A stretch of 38,537 bases of DNA from Basidiobolus meristosporus CBS 931.73. Its lineage: Eukaryota > Basidiobolomycota > Basidiobolomycetes > Basidiobolales > Basidiobolaceae. How positions within the stretch are numbered: the first letter of the stretch is position 1; each line of letters begins with the position of its first letter. Below are positions 20,465-32,789 of the stretch, piece after piece. The notes under the pieces were generated by a model. The model was not told the origin of the DNA. It saw only the letters and a program-made list of their open reading frames with translations, and made no database searches. The stretch is from the NCBI GenBank assembly GCA_002104905.1, contig MCFE01000762.1, forward strand, positions 1 to 38,537, given 5' to 3'. The translations under genes were made by a program, and so were the position numbers.

Positions 20465-23400
20465 TTAAATCTCGAAAACACATTTCCATCCAACTATGGT
20501 ATCCTCAGCTTGTATCAATTGCCAGGTTGGCCAGTAGTGCTCATCCGTCTTTAGGCTGAGTACACGGACCGTCTCTCCCGCCCTGCTGATCGTTTTGAGC
20601 CGAATGTACTCTTCGTCGTCCTTTCCATCCGACCTCTCCTTCAACAGCTTTACCGCCTCGGTAAAAGAGGCGAGATCATGAATAGGAATATCGTTGATCT
20701 CTGAAATCCAAACGCCGGGCTTTAGACTGTATGTATTAGCTGGTGAACCATATAGTGTACACGATACGTACACCCCTCGAGGGATGCTTTTAACTTGTTC
20801 CAAAACGGCTCTGTAGGGCTCTTGTACGAGTGCTCCGGCCCATCCAATGATACGCGTGGTCCCCAAGCCATCAAGAGGAACTGTGGGTACCGTTACACTC
20901 AATTCCTTTCCATCGCGGAGGATTTTCTAACGGAAAGAGGGGTAAATAATGAATTCGTCTGGTGGGATCATTAACAGCCTTACTTACCATATCAACTTCA
21001 GCTTTGGTGTTGAACTTGCTCAAGTCGTTCATGGTTACAATTTCTCCGTTCATCTCAAGAATCACATCACCGACGTTCAGCACCTTGGAGACGGGGGAGT
21101 TGGAGCAAAGCAAACTGAGAACATAAAGTAGGGTGTGCTGCTTTGTTCCTGAGGATTCGATCCGTTGAACCCACTCATCGGTCAAACCCAAGGTTCGTGC
21201 AGCGGCTATACGCAGAGTCCAAAACTCCACATCAAATGCTCTCAATTTTGGGGTTTCTCCACTTACAAGGGGCTCTATGACGGGTTGAAGGTGATCTACG
21301 GAGAGGCCGGCCATAAAGGATATATCTTTCTGCTTATCATTCTGGCTGGAGTAATTGATCCAGAGTGCCAGAACCTGCCCCTCTGCATTACACAACACTC
21401 CACCTTGACATGCAACAGGATCATCCAGCTTGATGCACTCTACGTTCATAGCTCTCCATCTAGGTGGCGAGCACTCTCGGGTGGAGACGTTCCCTATGCT
21501 CGTTACGTATGTGCGTCGAACAAGAGGGTTATGATCTGCACTAACTGCCACCATATGCACCTCATCGCCTTGAGAGAGCGGGTGGTCGTAAAGAATTTCT
21601 GCTGATTTCACTGGAGTATCCCCAAGCAACTCTGGATCGTACTTCAAAATTGCGAAATTGAAGAATGGATGAAGGTAGATGAGACGGCCAGGAATGATGA
21701 TCGAGTTTGCAAAAGTCAGAAATATATCGCCAATAGAGATGGGGACGGTGTCTCTATCACAGATGATCAGGCCACGCTCCACGTTCAATATCAACCCGAT
21801 GCCGTAGAACTGCGTGTCCTTCATACCGTCCACCAAATAGGGAATATGGAAATCGATGGCGACAAAGGACGGGAGCAACTTGCCAGCCAACCTCATGTTT
21901 CCATCTAGAGTAGGGAATGACGCGGTCGCGGGGGAATAAGAGTGGATTGTGGGCGGCGGCGGCATATCCGTGTACCGCCAAAGCCCAGTTTGATCGTCTC
22001 TTTCGGCCATTCGAAAGTTGTGCCAATGCCGGTCCACGTGCATGATCATCAGACGCTCCTTGTACACTTTTGAGAGAGAGTAGTACCTGATGGGGACGCG
22101 TGCACCATCCGGAAGCGTCTTGATGGCTTCAATGAAGGCATCCAGATTCGGAGTGGGGATGTGATTTACACTCAAGATAATACTTTTACGCCATGCGCTT
22201 GCACTAGCCAGCATGTGCCCACTGGTTGCTACATAAACTCCACCTACAGGCTGGCTGAAACTCTTAGCCAACTGATACGAGAGTTCATTGACTATCCCGC
22301 CTCCAATCTCGACAAACCTATTGGGGGTGATTGAATGAAGGTCTTGAACTTCAAGGGTGACATTCATCACCTTAGAGCCCCTGCTGATGGTGAGCTCAAT
22401 ATTCATTCCCACCGACTCATCGACCACAGCGAAAAGATCCACGAAGTTGGTGAGATAGTGGCCGTTTAGACGCAAGACAATATCCCCTGGCGTTAAGATT
22501 TTGTCCGCCGGGCCTTTTGGCAGGACCTGGCGGACCACCAGAAGGCCAGTTTCGTCTGGGAATGCCTCTCGGATCTCTCTTTCTAGTTGGGCTTCGAGCC
22601 CCAGTCTACGAATATCATCGTACGGGAGATGCTCAAATTCGGTTTGGAACGTGCCACGGGGAACCCGCTTGCCCTCTTGAATGTATTTCAGTGCAGCAAC
22701 GATCCGGTACAATGGCAAGTAATAGCTTGACGATGCCCTGGAGGCCCCTCCCGCATTCAAGGCAATGGCATGGCCCTCAATATCTAGCACGGGACTACCT
22801 GAGGAGCCGCCGCTGGTTCCAGAAGCTGCTTGCAGGTAGAAGGTGTTGAAATCGTTATATTCGCCTATCCCATAATCAGGAGCTCTTCGATCAAGTCGAG
22901 CCAAAGTTCCGGCCAAAATCGATAACTTTTCCCCCGCATCGTTGCCGACCACACGAACATCTAGCCCAACCTTGGCCCTCTCAGGAGTAAGGGGGATTTC
23001 AACCAGATCCATAAACTTTATCGCTGAGGGATCAAATTTGAAAAAGCCAAAGTCGTGGACTGGATCACGGTATATTGGCTGAAGGGTCACCTCCTCATAA
23101 TTCGTGAAAACGGCCTGCGCGACAATAGGGGCGGGGCTGACGACATGTCTGTTAGAAAGAATGATACCACGCTCAGCATCCACCACGAATCCCGTAGCAG
23201 TATAAGAGCCTAGAGAGAGGAAAAGACTGAGATCAGCAAGGGCCGTGGGGACTCTTGTCCTAGTAGCTTACCTGAGGTTTCTGTGTCAAAGCTTCGAACG
23301 TGGTTAGCCCTAATGGAAACAATGGCCTTGATCGCATGCTCCAACGTGGGCTCCCAACTGGGAGCTTTCTCTAAGGGATAGCTCTGATGTTGAGGAGGAT

Positions 23401-23578
23401 GAAATCGATATTCGTGGCTCATTTCATTGATGGCAGGCAATTTCAAAGCGGAGGTTAAGGCGTAGGTTAGGTGGGAAACAGACTGTGCCCTTCGACGGCG
23501 TGCCACCGCGAACGGCGGGCAGTCCATCTCGCGAGAGACAGCTATATTTGCTGAGCGGTTGTCCGTCTGAAGATTCAT
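20465..23578 (-). CDS. NMA111: Nma111-type HtrA serine protease with PDZ domains
   Basis: Exons on the minus strand: 23578-23272, 23209-20988 and 20926-20465; introns of 62 and 61 bp; 996 aa, nearly identical in length to yeast Nma111, which supports the start. The trypsin-like domain has the full triad: H124 (LSNRHVV), D155 (DPVHDFGFFKFDP) and S239 (GTSGGSSGSPV). The DPVHDFGF, VGNDAGEKLSILAG and YNDFNTFYLQAA words are hallmarks of the family. PDZ domains follow (about 285-370 and 380-470), then a second protease-like half without a usable triad (GLIICDRDTVPIS in place of the His motif), and C-terminal PDZ-like segments. The family is nuclear and pro-apoptotic in yeast, degrading the inhibitor Bir1, and is linked to lipid homeostasis. 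A basic RRRR near residue 28 could serve nuclear import. Confidence 0.95.
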
Positions 23579-26500
23579 TTTCGCAGTCTGATGAACGAAG
23601 CCTGTAGTTCATTTAAAAGCTTTGAATGAAAAGGGGCTCATGCCAGAAAAATCATCTCCACACTCACGTGATGTAGCCGATCATCCCAGTCCAAGAGATG
23701 GATTGATCAAATGACATGTAATATCTCGGGTGGTTTAAGATTCCTAATCATAAAGCTATTGTAGTATTATTGTAAATACTGATGAGCCACTAATAGTCGA
23801 ATCCGCCCTCTTATGCATGATCGGTGATACATGTTACTGGTAATTTTCCCTGTCTCACCACCATCAGGTTCAACACCTGAATGATTCCATCCCACTTTCG
23901 AAGTGAATTGCCATATCCGGATAGATCAGTTAGTAAATGCACGATCACCCATAGTGCAGTTTCGATTGCGGCACGAGAGTGGAATGATGTGTGAGAACGC
24001 ATCCCACAGGAGGTATATTCTGGACAGGACACCTTGAGCTCCTGAAGAAATACTCTTCATTTCAATGACAAGCTAAAGAACCGAGGTAATAATGAGAGCA
24101 ACGACTGGTATCCTTCCGGAAGATGAAATGCCATAGTTAAGGGCTAATTCCAAGATCTAGATAGGATACCGGAATAGCAGTGAAACAGAGGCCAAGCCAT
24201 GCATGGCTTCTGGTCCAATTAGGCTAAGGAAGGTGAGGATGACCACTCAATCTATAAAACGGAGAAATCTCTGAAATGGAACTTTCAGCAGTGGAATAGA
24301 GCAGCAGCCCACCAAACAGGTGCTCCTTCCCATATGTGGAGCAGTATGGTATACACGGGTGCAGGCTCGTCACGGTTTGTAGCCCACCCAGATCGATCCA
24401 GCAAATTTCCCTGGATCGGCATTCCATCTAGGCCCATTCGTTCACCAGACAAGTAGTCGTATTCTATACATTACAGATAGGACACGCACCTTATGTAAAT
24501 CCTCCCTGGGTGTGGACGCCCCCTTTGGTTTCATCCGAAAAGAAGATCCTCTGAGGAAAAGGGCCCTCTTTGCTGCATCACCAGCTGATGATGATCCAAG
24601 AAATCGATACCCAAGACAGCACTGGCGTGGTTTAGAAAGGTTGGTCCTGAGAAACACATCACTCGGGTTGAATTTCCATGGCATTATGCGGGTATCCACG
24701 ATTGTTGACATGTGTGTGAGCTACTCAGCCTTTAATTTAATTGGACATTATGTCATTTTGCATATGCTGTGAATCCCATTTCTCTATTGGAAAACAATGG
24801 GATAAATCTACTCCAAGTGCTCTTGCTTTCGTAGCCTATTTGCTAAGCATGAACGAAGAATAGGTGGGATACAGATAGCGGCAGTATGTCTTAAAATGAT
24901 ATTCCAGCTCATTCATGAAGTTTTCAGAGGACAGATCATTGCAGAAGATTGAGGTAATCAACCCAAGTGAAATCATACAGGGGGGGGGGTTGAAGCAGAA
25001 CAAAGTGATATTTGTAATCAATATCCAGGGTGTTGCTGAGATGCAAGCTGTTGGTAATGGTTGTTCCAAGGTGAAAGTTCAAATCCAAGGCAACGTTGGG
25101 ATTGCCGATTGAAATGATGGTTGCAGGTATTTCTCAGATGTTTGGGGTGGGCTTGGGTGGCTTCTGGATATCTTTAGTCATTCCCATCTGTATGTGGAAT
25201 CTACCTGAACAATATGGCAACCTTCATCCATGGCTAGCAATCTCTGCCTTCCTGTAACACCCAACAGGTCACATTTCAATTGAATCTTGAGCCGTAATTC
25301 AAGGTAGCGATAACAACATCTGGCGATTCACCACGGATAATTTTACAGAATGAGGCATCGTTCTTGGGATACCGTGCATAACCCCCAAACTACTCCTACC
25401 ATATCCTCGACAACCAAAGCAACACTAGAGGTAGGTGAACGCTATCCAAAATGATTATTTCTCACATTATTTGTATACTAAATGACATTATCAGCCATGC
25501 CAAGTATCACAACCCAGCATACTGAATAGCCAATCACTGCGGCAGCCTTGCATACCTCAATATAATTTATTGAGTTGCTAGTGAAGTGTGCTTACCGAAC
25601 CAAAGCGACAGTGGTACTTGTTTGGAAAAGAGGCTCGGTTACTATTACGTGAGCACCGAAAATACTGGGACCAATGCCCAAATCCCTGAATATTGGTGAA
25701 ACAAGAGGATTTTCGAAGATCTGGAGCAAAAAAATAGCCACTGGTGGGCTTGTTCTGAATCTGTATTCCCTCAGTACCAATCCAATTACAGCAGTGGTGC
25801 CAAGAATAGGATCCCCATTTGAGAACATCCACCCACTCAGCGCTCGTAATCGGTTCCATCCGCAACAATCAACCAATGGCTCAAGACGTTCTCTGAGTGG
25901 AACGTCTTGAGGTATGGAAAATCAAGGTTTTTACTTGATCAAGTGTGAAGCCCATTTCTAGAAATCACGTAACTGAAGGGTTGGTACTGGTCAAGCTTTG
26001 ACCAATTTATAATTTAGACGGGTCAATGCAAATATACCCTACCTGAAGTACGATCCTAACACTACCGTTGAGCCGATTTCGAGATATCGTTAATGGCTGT
26101 ATTGCCAAGCAGACACCGCCTACGCGATCCAGAAAACTGGCCTTTTGTGAGAGGTAAGTAATACAATCCAAGTCGATACACATACAGCGGTTGCCGTTGC
26201 AGAGTAATACGAGCGGTGGTGATGATTTGCTAAAACCGTTTTATCCGTTTTAATTTCATATACCGTCCAATCTCAAATTAGTCAGATATTCCCTGTAACG
26301 GGAGATGACGTTCCTACTCTGAATACACTGTGACTTGCGACCTCCAAAATTCCCACGGGTTTTCCAAACATTGGTGCTGCTGTTGGTGTGGAAAGTAGAC
26401 TTTGTTACTACCGCGCGTTGATCGCTCCAAACCCAACTAGACTGCATTCCCAAGATCCTCGTACACACCACCATCCCATGATTCCCACGATAATTAAACT

Positions 26501-26777
26501 TTAGTGGGTGCTCAAACATGAATGTTACTATATTCAAGGGCCACCAGCCAGCATCATCCCAGCATATCTCACCCAACATTGTGCAGGTATTGTCGATACC
26601 AGTTCGCCAGATGGTATCTTGTTCCGGAAAAGCCTAGAGTATAGTCACCCTGTCCAGAGGTTTTTAGCGAGAATTGAAATCTCTGGAGTTCAATTGAACA
26701 GTTGGATGATGATTCAAGCTAGCGTAAGTTGATGGGGTGGTGAGTTTCTGACATGTGGGTGTTTGGAAAGGACGCTG
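23579..26777. other. 3.2 kb gene-poor stretch
   Basis: No recognisable gene. Open frames that read better than average are minus 24711-24490 (about 73 codons up to a GTGCGT donor, joinable in phase to a 68-codon frame ending at 24224), minus 25908-25593 (listed separately) and minus 26579-26256 (107 codons, Trp-rich). A plus-strand ATG at about 26093 opens 20 codons up to a strong GTAAGT donor but could not be extended. A run of nine or more G lies near 24980. Any of these could be exons, but none reaches family recognition. Confidence 0.35.
25593..25908 (-). other. Possible exon of an unassigned hydrophobic protein
   Basis: Minus-strand frame of about 105 codons running straight into a GTAAGC donor at 25592. 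It reads like a membrane protein (GDPILGTTAVIGLVL, SPPVAIFLLQIF, then FRDLGIGPSIFGAHVIV). Flanking exons could not be settled; a possible continuation is a short exon after the acceptor near 25507. Not recognised; it could be chance. Confidence 0.2.
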
Positions 26778-26825
26778 ATTGGCTCCTGAAACAGAAATCA
26801 TTATTTGTCAGATATGCTATAAATA
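26778..26825 (+). promoter_or_regulatory. CCAAT (inverted) plus TATA box, probable bHLH promo­ter
   Basis: ATTGG at 26778-26782 and TATAAATA at 26818-26825, spaced as in a CCAAT/TATA promoter. The nearest gene start downstream is the bHLH factor at 27165, which would have a leader of about 310 nt. It could instead serve an unrecognised upstream exon. Confidence 0.35.
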
Positions 26826-27164
26826 TCGGAAAAGGGAAGAGCCTGATTGATTTACTTCAAGTGTCATCAGTTTGCCTGGTGTAACAACAGTAATTCATTT
26901 TCTAAATTAAGCAAACCGCTTTCATTATAAATCGGAGTGCCCTGGGTGTGAACCAAAGTTGTTCCATAGTTCGAAGCTCCAACATATATTCCTCTGTGTT
27001 TACGTCTACAAAACGAATTACTTGATCCCTGCGCAAACATCGCTACGTATCTCGAGGCTAGCATCTCTGGCGAATCCCTTCTAAGCAAACCCTCTTGACA
27101 TCTTTGCCACAAGCCAGCTCAATTTTCGCAGTAGAGTTTTGAAACCATCACCATCAAGGCTAGT

Positions 27165-28454
27165 ATGACAAACGACACAAGTATGCAGCAATTCCATACC
27201 TCCACACAGCCTCCACGAAAACCCAGCGGCCAGCCTAGTGGCGCCAACTTTACCTTCCATATCTCGCCAAGTGAGTAGTTCAAGGCATCGTTCTAATAGG
27301 TCAATCCGATTAATCCATCCAATCCACCTTGATCTTCCGTACTTCTTATGCATCTTCATCTTCATCTTCACAAGATGGTGCAGTTGGAAAAAAGTAAATC
27401 CACTTTCAGTAAATATGACTTTTCCCCCACCCAGTTCGCAAACCAGCCTCTTTCCCAATTCACCTACTGACTCGGCTTGCATAGGTCCGTGGACTCGGCG
27501 CAAAAGCGTGCCAACCATAACGCATTGGAGAGAGCGCGACGTGAGTCGTTGAACAACAAATTCCAGGAGTTAGCCAACGCCATTCCTTCCCTGGCTTTGG
27601 TACGAAGGCCTTCAAAATCCGTGATCGTCCAAAAATCATTAGACTTCGTAGAGCGGACCAAAACAAATGCTGACATATATATGGCTGAAGTTGAGAAGCT
27701 TCGATCGGAGAACCAAGAGCTACGCCAGGAGGTCAACATGCTAAGAGAAAGACTCTGCCTGCCGTTGCTTCCACCCCTGCCCCAACCTGCTCCTTTACCT
27801 CCTATCATCGACGCCAGCCAAGATGTCGACCCGCACAACGAGTCCACATCGAGGAAAAGCTCCATGTCTAGTCCCCCGTCCAGAGAGGCCGGCGCCTGCT
27901 ATGACTCATTCAAATCCGACCTTGACGAGACGATAAGCACTGACGAAGAAAACGAGTCCGAGGGCGCAGGCGGCTCGCTAAAAGGTAGACAGGTAATGTG
28001 CCTATGAAACAAGGAAGTGGCTAATGCTTCAACCTCATAGACCAAGTGAACCGGAACATCGGTTTTCCCATAGAGCTGCCGCAAAGTACAAATCACGACC
28101 AATGCTCCATTGATGCCTACGACAACTTTAATTTTAGAGGTAAGGCCATGCAGAGTTAGCCCCGATAGACCGACCCTAACCAGAAAATTGCTGCTCGCCA
28201 CAGATCCATCATTTGTGCCTTCGACCGAATTCGCACAGACCCTCTTCCTTCAGGATCAAAGTGGCGCCCCGTCCTACGCGAACACCAACCTAACCATGAA
28301 TCTCTCGTCGGGCACGCTCTCCACCATCGGAGAAATGCACAATCTCAGCCAATTCAAGGAGCTCGCTATACCGACTGAAGTGGACTTCCCCGGATTAGAG
28401 GCTGACATCGCACTCATGCCATCCATGCCACACTACGGCGATGATCAGAATTAA
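27165..28454 (+). CDS. bHLH-leucine zipper transcription factor (Max/Myc-like)
   Basis: Exons 27165-27270, 27375-27393 (19 nt), 27485-27984, 28041-28139 and 28204-28454; introns of 104, 91, 56 and 64 bp, all phases matching; 324 aa. The bHLH spans about residues 48-102: the basic region KRANHNALERARRE carries the H53-E57-R61 set that reads CACGTG-type E-boxes, and helix 2 is KSVIVQKSLDFVERTKTN. It continues directly into a zipper (about 108-133, VEKLRSENQELRQEVNMLRE). A Pro-rich stretch (about 135-150), an acidic Ser-rich region (about 180-205) and a C-terminal region with hydrophobic-acidic patches may be activation regions. It is a nuclear DNA-binding dimer; partner and targets are unknown. 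Intron 1 carries a CTTCAT repeat before its acceptor. Confidence 0.88.
27345..27371 (+). repeat. CTTCAT simple repeat in bHLH intron 1
   Basis: About four near-perfect CATCTT/CTTCAT units make up the polypyrimidine tract just before the intron 1 acceptor at 27374. Confidence 0.6.
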
Positions 28455-28859
28455 GAGCAGATGCATTCATGTAATTTCAGTGGCCCATCGTCCCCTCCAA
28501 GCAGATGGTAGCCATGCGTTTTTGATAGCCTAATCAGAATACTTGTAATATATAAAGAGTCGTTTGAATGCACACCAATCCTCGACGTCCAACACTCATC
28601 GATCCGCTCACTTGTGGTGGGTGGCGAATCAAGCGATGCGCCACGTTTGTTTATTTGCTCGTTTTAGAAGGGACGCATTGCCAAGAATCAGCATCGCCAA
28701 TCTCATTTCCAGTCCCACGCGAATGAGTAAGAGCGCCTGCTGGATATTGGTGGAGATCACGGCAGTTCGGATGCTCCACCACAACCAGGTGAAGGCAGAT
28801 GGCGAAAGCAGGTGGCAGACAGATGCTGAAATCCAACAACTTTCCGAGCCCAGTATCCA
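28455..28859. other. bHLH 3' flank
   Basis: Downstream region of the bHLH gene. Both strands have open frames of about 75-100 codons around 28564-28884, but none has recognisable features. Confidence 0.4.
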
Positions 28860-29128
28860 ATGATCGCGGCATCAACGGACCCAAGTGAGTCTTGATTATT
28901 CACCACCACCAACTATGCGATCAGCTCACAGGCCAATACCAGCCGCCCAAGAAAACCCAACAATCAGGATGGGCCGAAAGCGGAAAGATGGAGGGTTCAG
29001 TGGCAGATATTCAGCTGAAAGCCGACCAATTGTGCCACCACCTGGTCTGTCCTACCCAGCGCGAGCATCTTATTTGTGTGAACTTACCGAAGCGTACCAA
29101 TGTGCAGCTTGTGCTATTGGCCGGATGA
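28860..29128 (+). CDS. Possible two-exon small protein, weakly CsbD-like
   Basis: Candidate exons 28860-28884 and 28932-29128 across a 47-bp intron (GTGAGT donor, CACAG acceptor), in phase; 73 aa. The middle reads SGWAESGKMEGSVADIQLKADQ, which recalls the W-x-ESGK-x-E...A-Q pattern of small fungal CsbD-like stress proteins, but the C-terminal half (Cys/His/Leu-rich) does not fit the family. It may be a remnant, a mis-modelled end or chance. Confidence 0.2.
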
Positions 29129-31200
29129 CCACCAGTAGATGGCTGAGGTGTAAGTGGGCGAGATACCTCCATTTGGCGGTTGGGGATATGTAAGCTCCGT
29201 AATAGTTGGGTAGAATGACAAGGATTCCACCGAAGCCTCCCTGGGGTGGGCATCATCTTACAGTCACCACAACATCCTTTGGCTAAACACTGGTCAAACG
29301 GGATTAAACTGGCTTTTCATTCAATCTACTACACTAGATCCTATCTGGTAGCGGAAGCGGCAATTGTGGACCGACGTCTTCCCCTTACTAGCGGAAGGTC
29401 TCAACAGTGGTGTTGGTATTGGTGTTGGTGGCGGTAGATGGTGAGTTGGAGCGCATTTGCTGGCACAGGCCTTTACTCGACTGTTTGGTCATGGACAACA
29501 ACGTATCGATGGTTTTGGATCGTCGTCTGATTAGTAGAGAGGATGTGATCGTAACGTCCTTTGTGAAACCTAGTTTGGGATTGTTGTTAGCTGAGCCTGT
29601 TTACCTCAGGACCCTGCAAAGGGAGGACTCCCAATGAATGCTAGCTAAGCAATGTTGACTAATGGAAGTAGCTCAGCACCCTGGTGGGCTTGCGCTGAAG
29701 TCCACCACAGCCGGCCTCGTCACAGGTTTTGCAATTTGGATCATCCAGCTGTACTGTCAGCCATTGGTTGGTCCTCGGTTTGGTATCCAACCAACCTTAT
29801 CTAAATCTTATACGCCATCTATTGGCCAATTCCTCACGCGATGGGGGATTCCTCTAGCGTAAGTAGCAACCATTCTTCATCACAGATAATGAAGCTTGGG
29901 TATGACCAGCCATTCCATGAAATCGATCCCGAGTCCATACACAACCCAACCTAGCTTGGATCTGGTCGCCAAAGCGCACCTCCAGTCGATTGTGCGCCAA
30001 GTAAACCCGGATACTTCAGCGGTCTAGCTCTTCAGCCTTCTTCATCAACTCCAATCCCTCACTGCTTCAACGCCACCAGAGTGTTCGTATTTAGGTTTGG
30101 GTTGAGATAGACCAGGCCAATCCAGAGTAGACCTTGGTGTCGGTAGCACCGAATCGACCTGCTCTCAACCAGTAGGGGCTTGTTCAAGTGAGACTCGGAA
30201 CCAGTGAACCAGGAAATTTTGGCCAACATGATGCCAACATGGAATTCCAGCGACCGTAATGTTGACTTCACGGTTCTTTTGTAGGTACCGCGTATGCAGG
30301 ATTGGAAGCTGCGGTTGCGATGTCGGTATGATTGCTTGCTATTTAGGTCGATTGGGGGAGTTAGGGAGGTAGCATGGGTGATTCGGGTTACACCAAGGAA
30401 TCATGGCTTGGGGAATTGTAGAAAGGCCTGCCGATTTATTTCGGTTCAGTCTATCAATCTCTACATTCCAGTTCCTACCAGCCGACTTGTCAACTTGGGA
30501 TGGCGGGTATCTGAGCAATCTCTGTAGAGCCATTATTGGGGTTGTAATACAGAAAGTCTTGATGGCTGGCACAAGAGGCTTGGCGACCTATTAGACTGCT
30601 GGGAGAGGCATCCCCGTGACGCGGAAGAAACATCTCGTGAGCATTTACGAAACATGTATCAACCCATTGATGACCAATTGAAACATAGACCCTTCTGACA
30701 TTTCATTACGAATCGCACTGTACTAGGTTTAAATCCGAGGCACCAATGGTTCACCTTCTGGATGGGATGTCTTTTCACTGCAGGTTTGTGCTGGTGCTCC
30801 ACCTCACATTCTACCAAAATGATTGTGTTGCTCACAATTAGGCCTGCGTGTTGCATACCCCTAAGTAATATGCCGAAGTATAGTCCCTTACCCTTGTTTA
30901 CTAAACCTATGTGTATCACGCGTACGATTGAAAAGAAAGGTCTATCATAATTATGGTACGCGATTACATCATAGATTTGCTTGCACAACACCTGGCATAT
31001 TTGCTATAGCTGGCCAATAACCTATACGATGGCTATTGCCTGCCATTCTATGATACTGTAAAATGGATACAGTGAGCCGCAACAAAACTTATTCACTCCA
31101 AATCATCCTCAGTATTTCATTGTCACCGGAGACAAGCTTGTACATATAATCTCAGTATGGCATTAGGCTTTCTCTTTTGTCTGCTAAACTCTGACTGAAG
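29129..31200. other. Gene-poor stretch, nothing confident
   Basis: Short open frames only. A GGTGTT/GTTGGT-like simple repeat lies at about 29405-29440. A 66-codon frame at 29662-29862 starts at an ATG and has one hydrophobic segment (GLVTGFAIWIIQLYCQPLVG) but is not recognised. Base composition drops toward AT after about 31.0 kb, where the repeat cluster starts. Confidence 0.4.
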
Positions 31201-31530
31201 CTTCTTGAATCTTGCACATAAGTACATGAATTGCCATGGTGCAAAAAAATTCTACAGAATGAAATCAGGTTTCTCCTGGACACTAGATAGTATTGAGACC
31301 TCACACAGAGTTGTTAATTGAGCTACACACCCTCCATTGGCACAGTGAAATATCATGACTGGTGTACTAGATGTAGTATTTGCTGTAAACCTTGTAACAT
31401 GAGTACCTTGTTAAGACCATCACTAAGAAAAAAATTAAGAAAAAGGCCAGCAGAATGCTGTTGTAACATCAGCTGAAATCCAAGTTTCTCAAAACTGACA
31501 ACTCTCAATATCTCAGGTACTAACTATTAT

Positions 31531-31897
31531 TGTAAAAATTTGAATTCCACCAAAATATTCACCTAACTTAGTCACTTAGATCATTACCTTCAAATCCTAG
31601 AGAATACTGACCAAATTCCTTGTTGGGATTTACTTTGAATATTTACCCATAACATGAAAATTAGATAAGTTGTACAAATAGCACCAAGCTCTACACACAT
31701 GTTCTTGGGACCTTTCTATACCTATTCTACATGCTTGTTATGCCAAGACCTTCCTTAGCCTGTTTTATGGGTTTGTAATGCCAAGACCATGTGAAAGTAT
31801 TAATACAACTTCTACATTCAATAAATCATTAAGTGAAAACCACATAATCTACTTGTCTTCCCAAATCACTTCCAGTATCTCCAAGACTCTTACAACA
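31531..31897 (+). repeat. Copia-type LTR copy A (inverted relative to copies B and C)
   Basis: 367 bp starting TGTAAAAATTT and ending CTTACAACA. It matches the reverse complement of 33692-34038 over its length with scattered mismatches and small gaps, including a perfect 27-bp block (31825-31851 against 33738-33764). A word CTATTA lies close to both ends (about 31525 and 31899), a possible target duplication offset by one base, so it may be a solo LTR inserted in the opposite orientation. Confidence 0.65.
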
Positions 31898-32026
31898 GCT
31901 ATTAGGTAGACAAGCAGATGTATTCTCCAAGAGGAGACTAGGTCAACTTGCATTTGAGCCAAAGTTGGTAACTAGCTGCTCACTACTTGCAACAAAAATT
32001 GCAACTGAAAATCTGAACCAAAAACA

Positions 32027-32092
32027 CCAGCTGAATACCAGCAAAATACCATTAGAATACCAGTAGAACACCAGCTGAAAATCAGATGAAAC
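32027..32092 (+). repeat. Degenerate 11-bp tandem repeat, six units
   Basis: Six 11-nt units: CCAGCTGAATA, CCAGCAAAATA, CCATTAGAATA, CCAGTAGAACA, CCAGCTGAAAA, TCAGATGAAAC. A related stretch occurs inverted at about 32835-32945, next to LTR copy B, preceded in both cases by GCAACTGAAAATCTGAA (on the respective strand). Confidence 0.7.
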
Positions 32093-32469
32093 CCAAGTCT
32101 GAGATTTCTCATAGTGCATGTAAACATGAAAGTACCACTTTTACATTCTATAAATGATAAAAGAATTTAGGATACTGCCATGGGAGGAGAATGCACTCCT
32201 AAAGCTGTAGCAGCAGAAGCCTTAAAATACTAGAAGCAAGAACAAAGTGCCTTCAATTATGTTTGCCTCTATACCAACAACAGTTTCCTAACTCAATGTT
32301 CCAGAGCCAAAACAGCAAAAAATTCCTGTAAGTCATTAGAAGACACCCATCAGTAATCCTGAGCAACTAAGAAACTGTATCTTAGAAAAGTAATCCTTGC
32401 CCCATAGATGCTTCCAGGAGCCAAAATGAAAGCCTAATTAACAGAATTACCATTTGCAAGCTACATTGA

Positions 32470-32771
32470 GAACAAGCAGATTATGTGGATTTTACTTTAT
32501 AACTTGTTGATGATAAAGGTAGGACCTGTACTCTGACATTGACTTAGCAAATAAAACATATCAAGTAGGCTTAGAAAGATCCTAGGATCATGCATGCAAA
32601 GCCTGGGGCTGTTTGGACACCTTTGGAACTCACATCCTTTGGTTACCTGATATTTTGGACATATTTTTCCAAATGAAGTGCAAGGAACTTAGCCAGAATT
32701 CTCAAAGATTTATTTACTATGATCTAGGTAACTAAGATAGTGCAATGTTTGGTGCAATTACAAAATTTGCA
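32470..32771 (-). repeat. Copia-type LTR copy B, eroded
   Basis: Same orientation as copy C. Shared words include GATTATGTGG, GGGGCTGTTTGGACA and TTTGGTACCTG-like positions. On the minus strand it is preceded by TTTAGTTAAGCAGGAGTG, which parallels the stop codon and purine tract before copy C, so it looks like the 3' LTR of a second, older element. Confidence 0.55.
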
Positions 32772-32789
32772 ACACTCCTGCTTAACTAA

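Noticed and set aside
22517-22849. 110-codon plus-strand ORF
   Set aside because: It is antisense to the Nma111 protease domain.
24224-24711. Two joinable minus-strand frames (about 141 aa)
   Set aside because: The junction is in phase, but neither part has recognisable content and two frames of the second part look equally good; kept only as a remark on the gap.
30650-30745. Possible tRNA, because GGTTTAAATCC resembles a box B
   Set aside because: There is no matching 5' acceptor strand or box A upstream.
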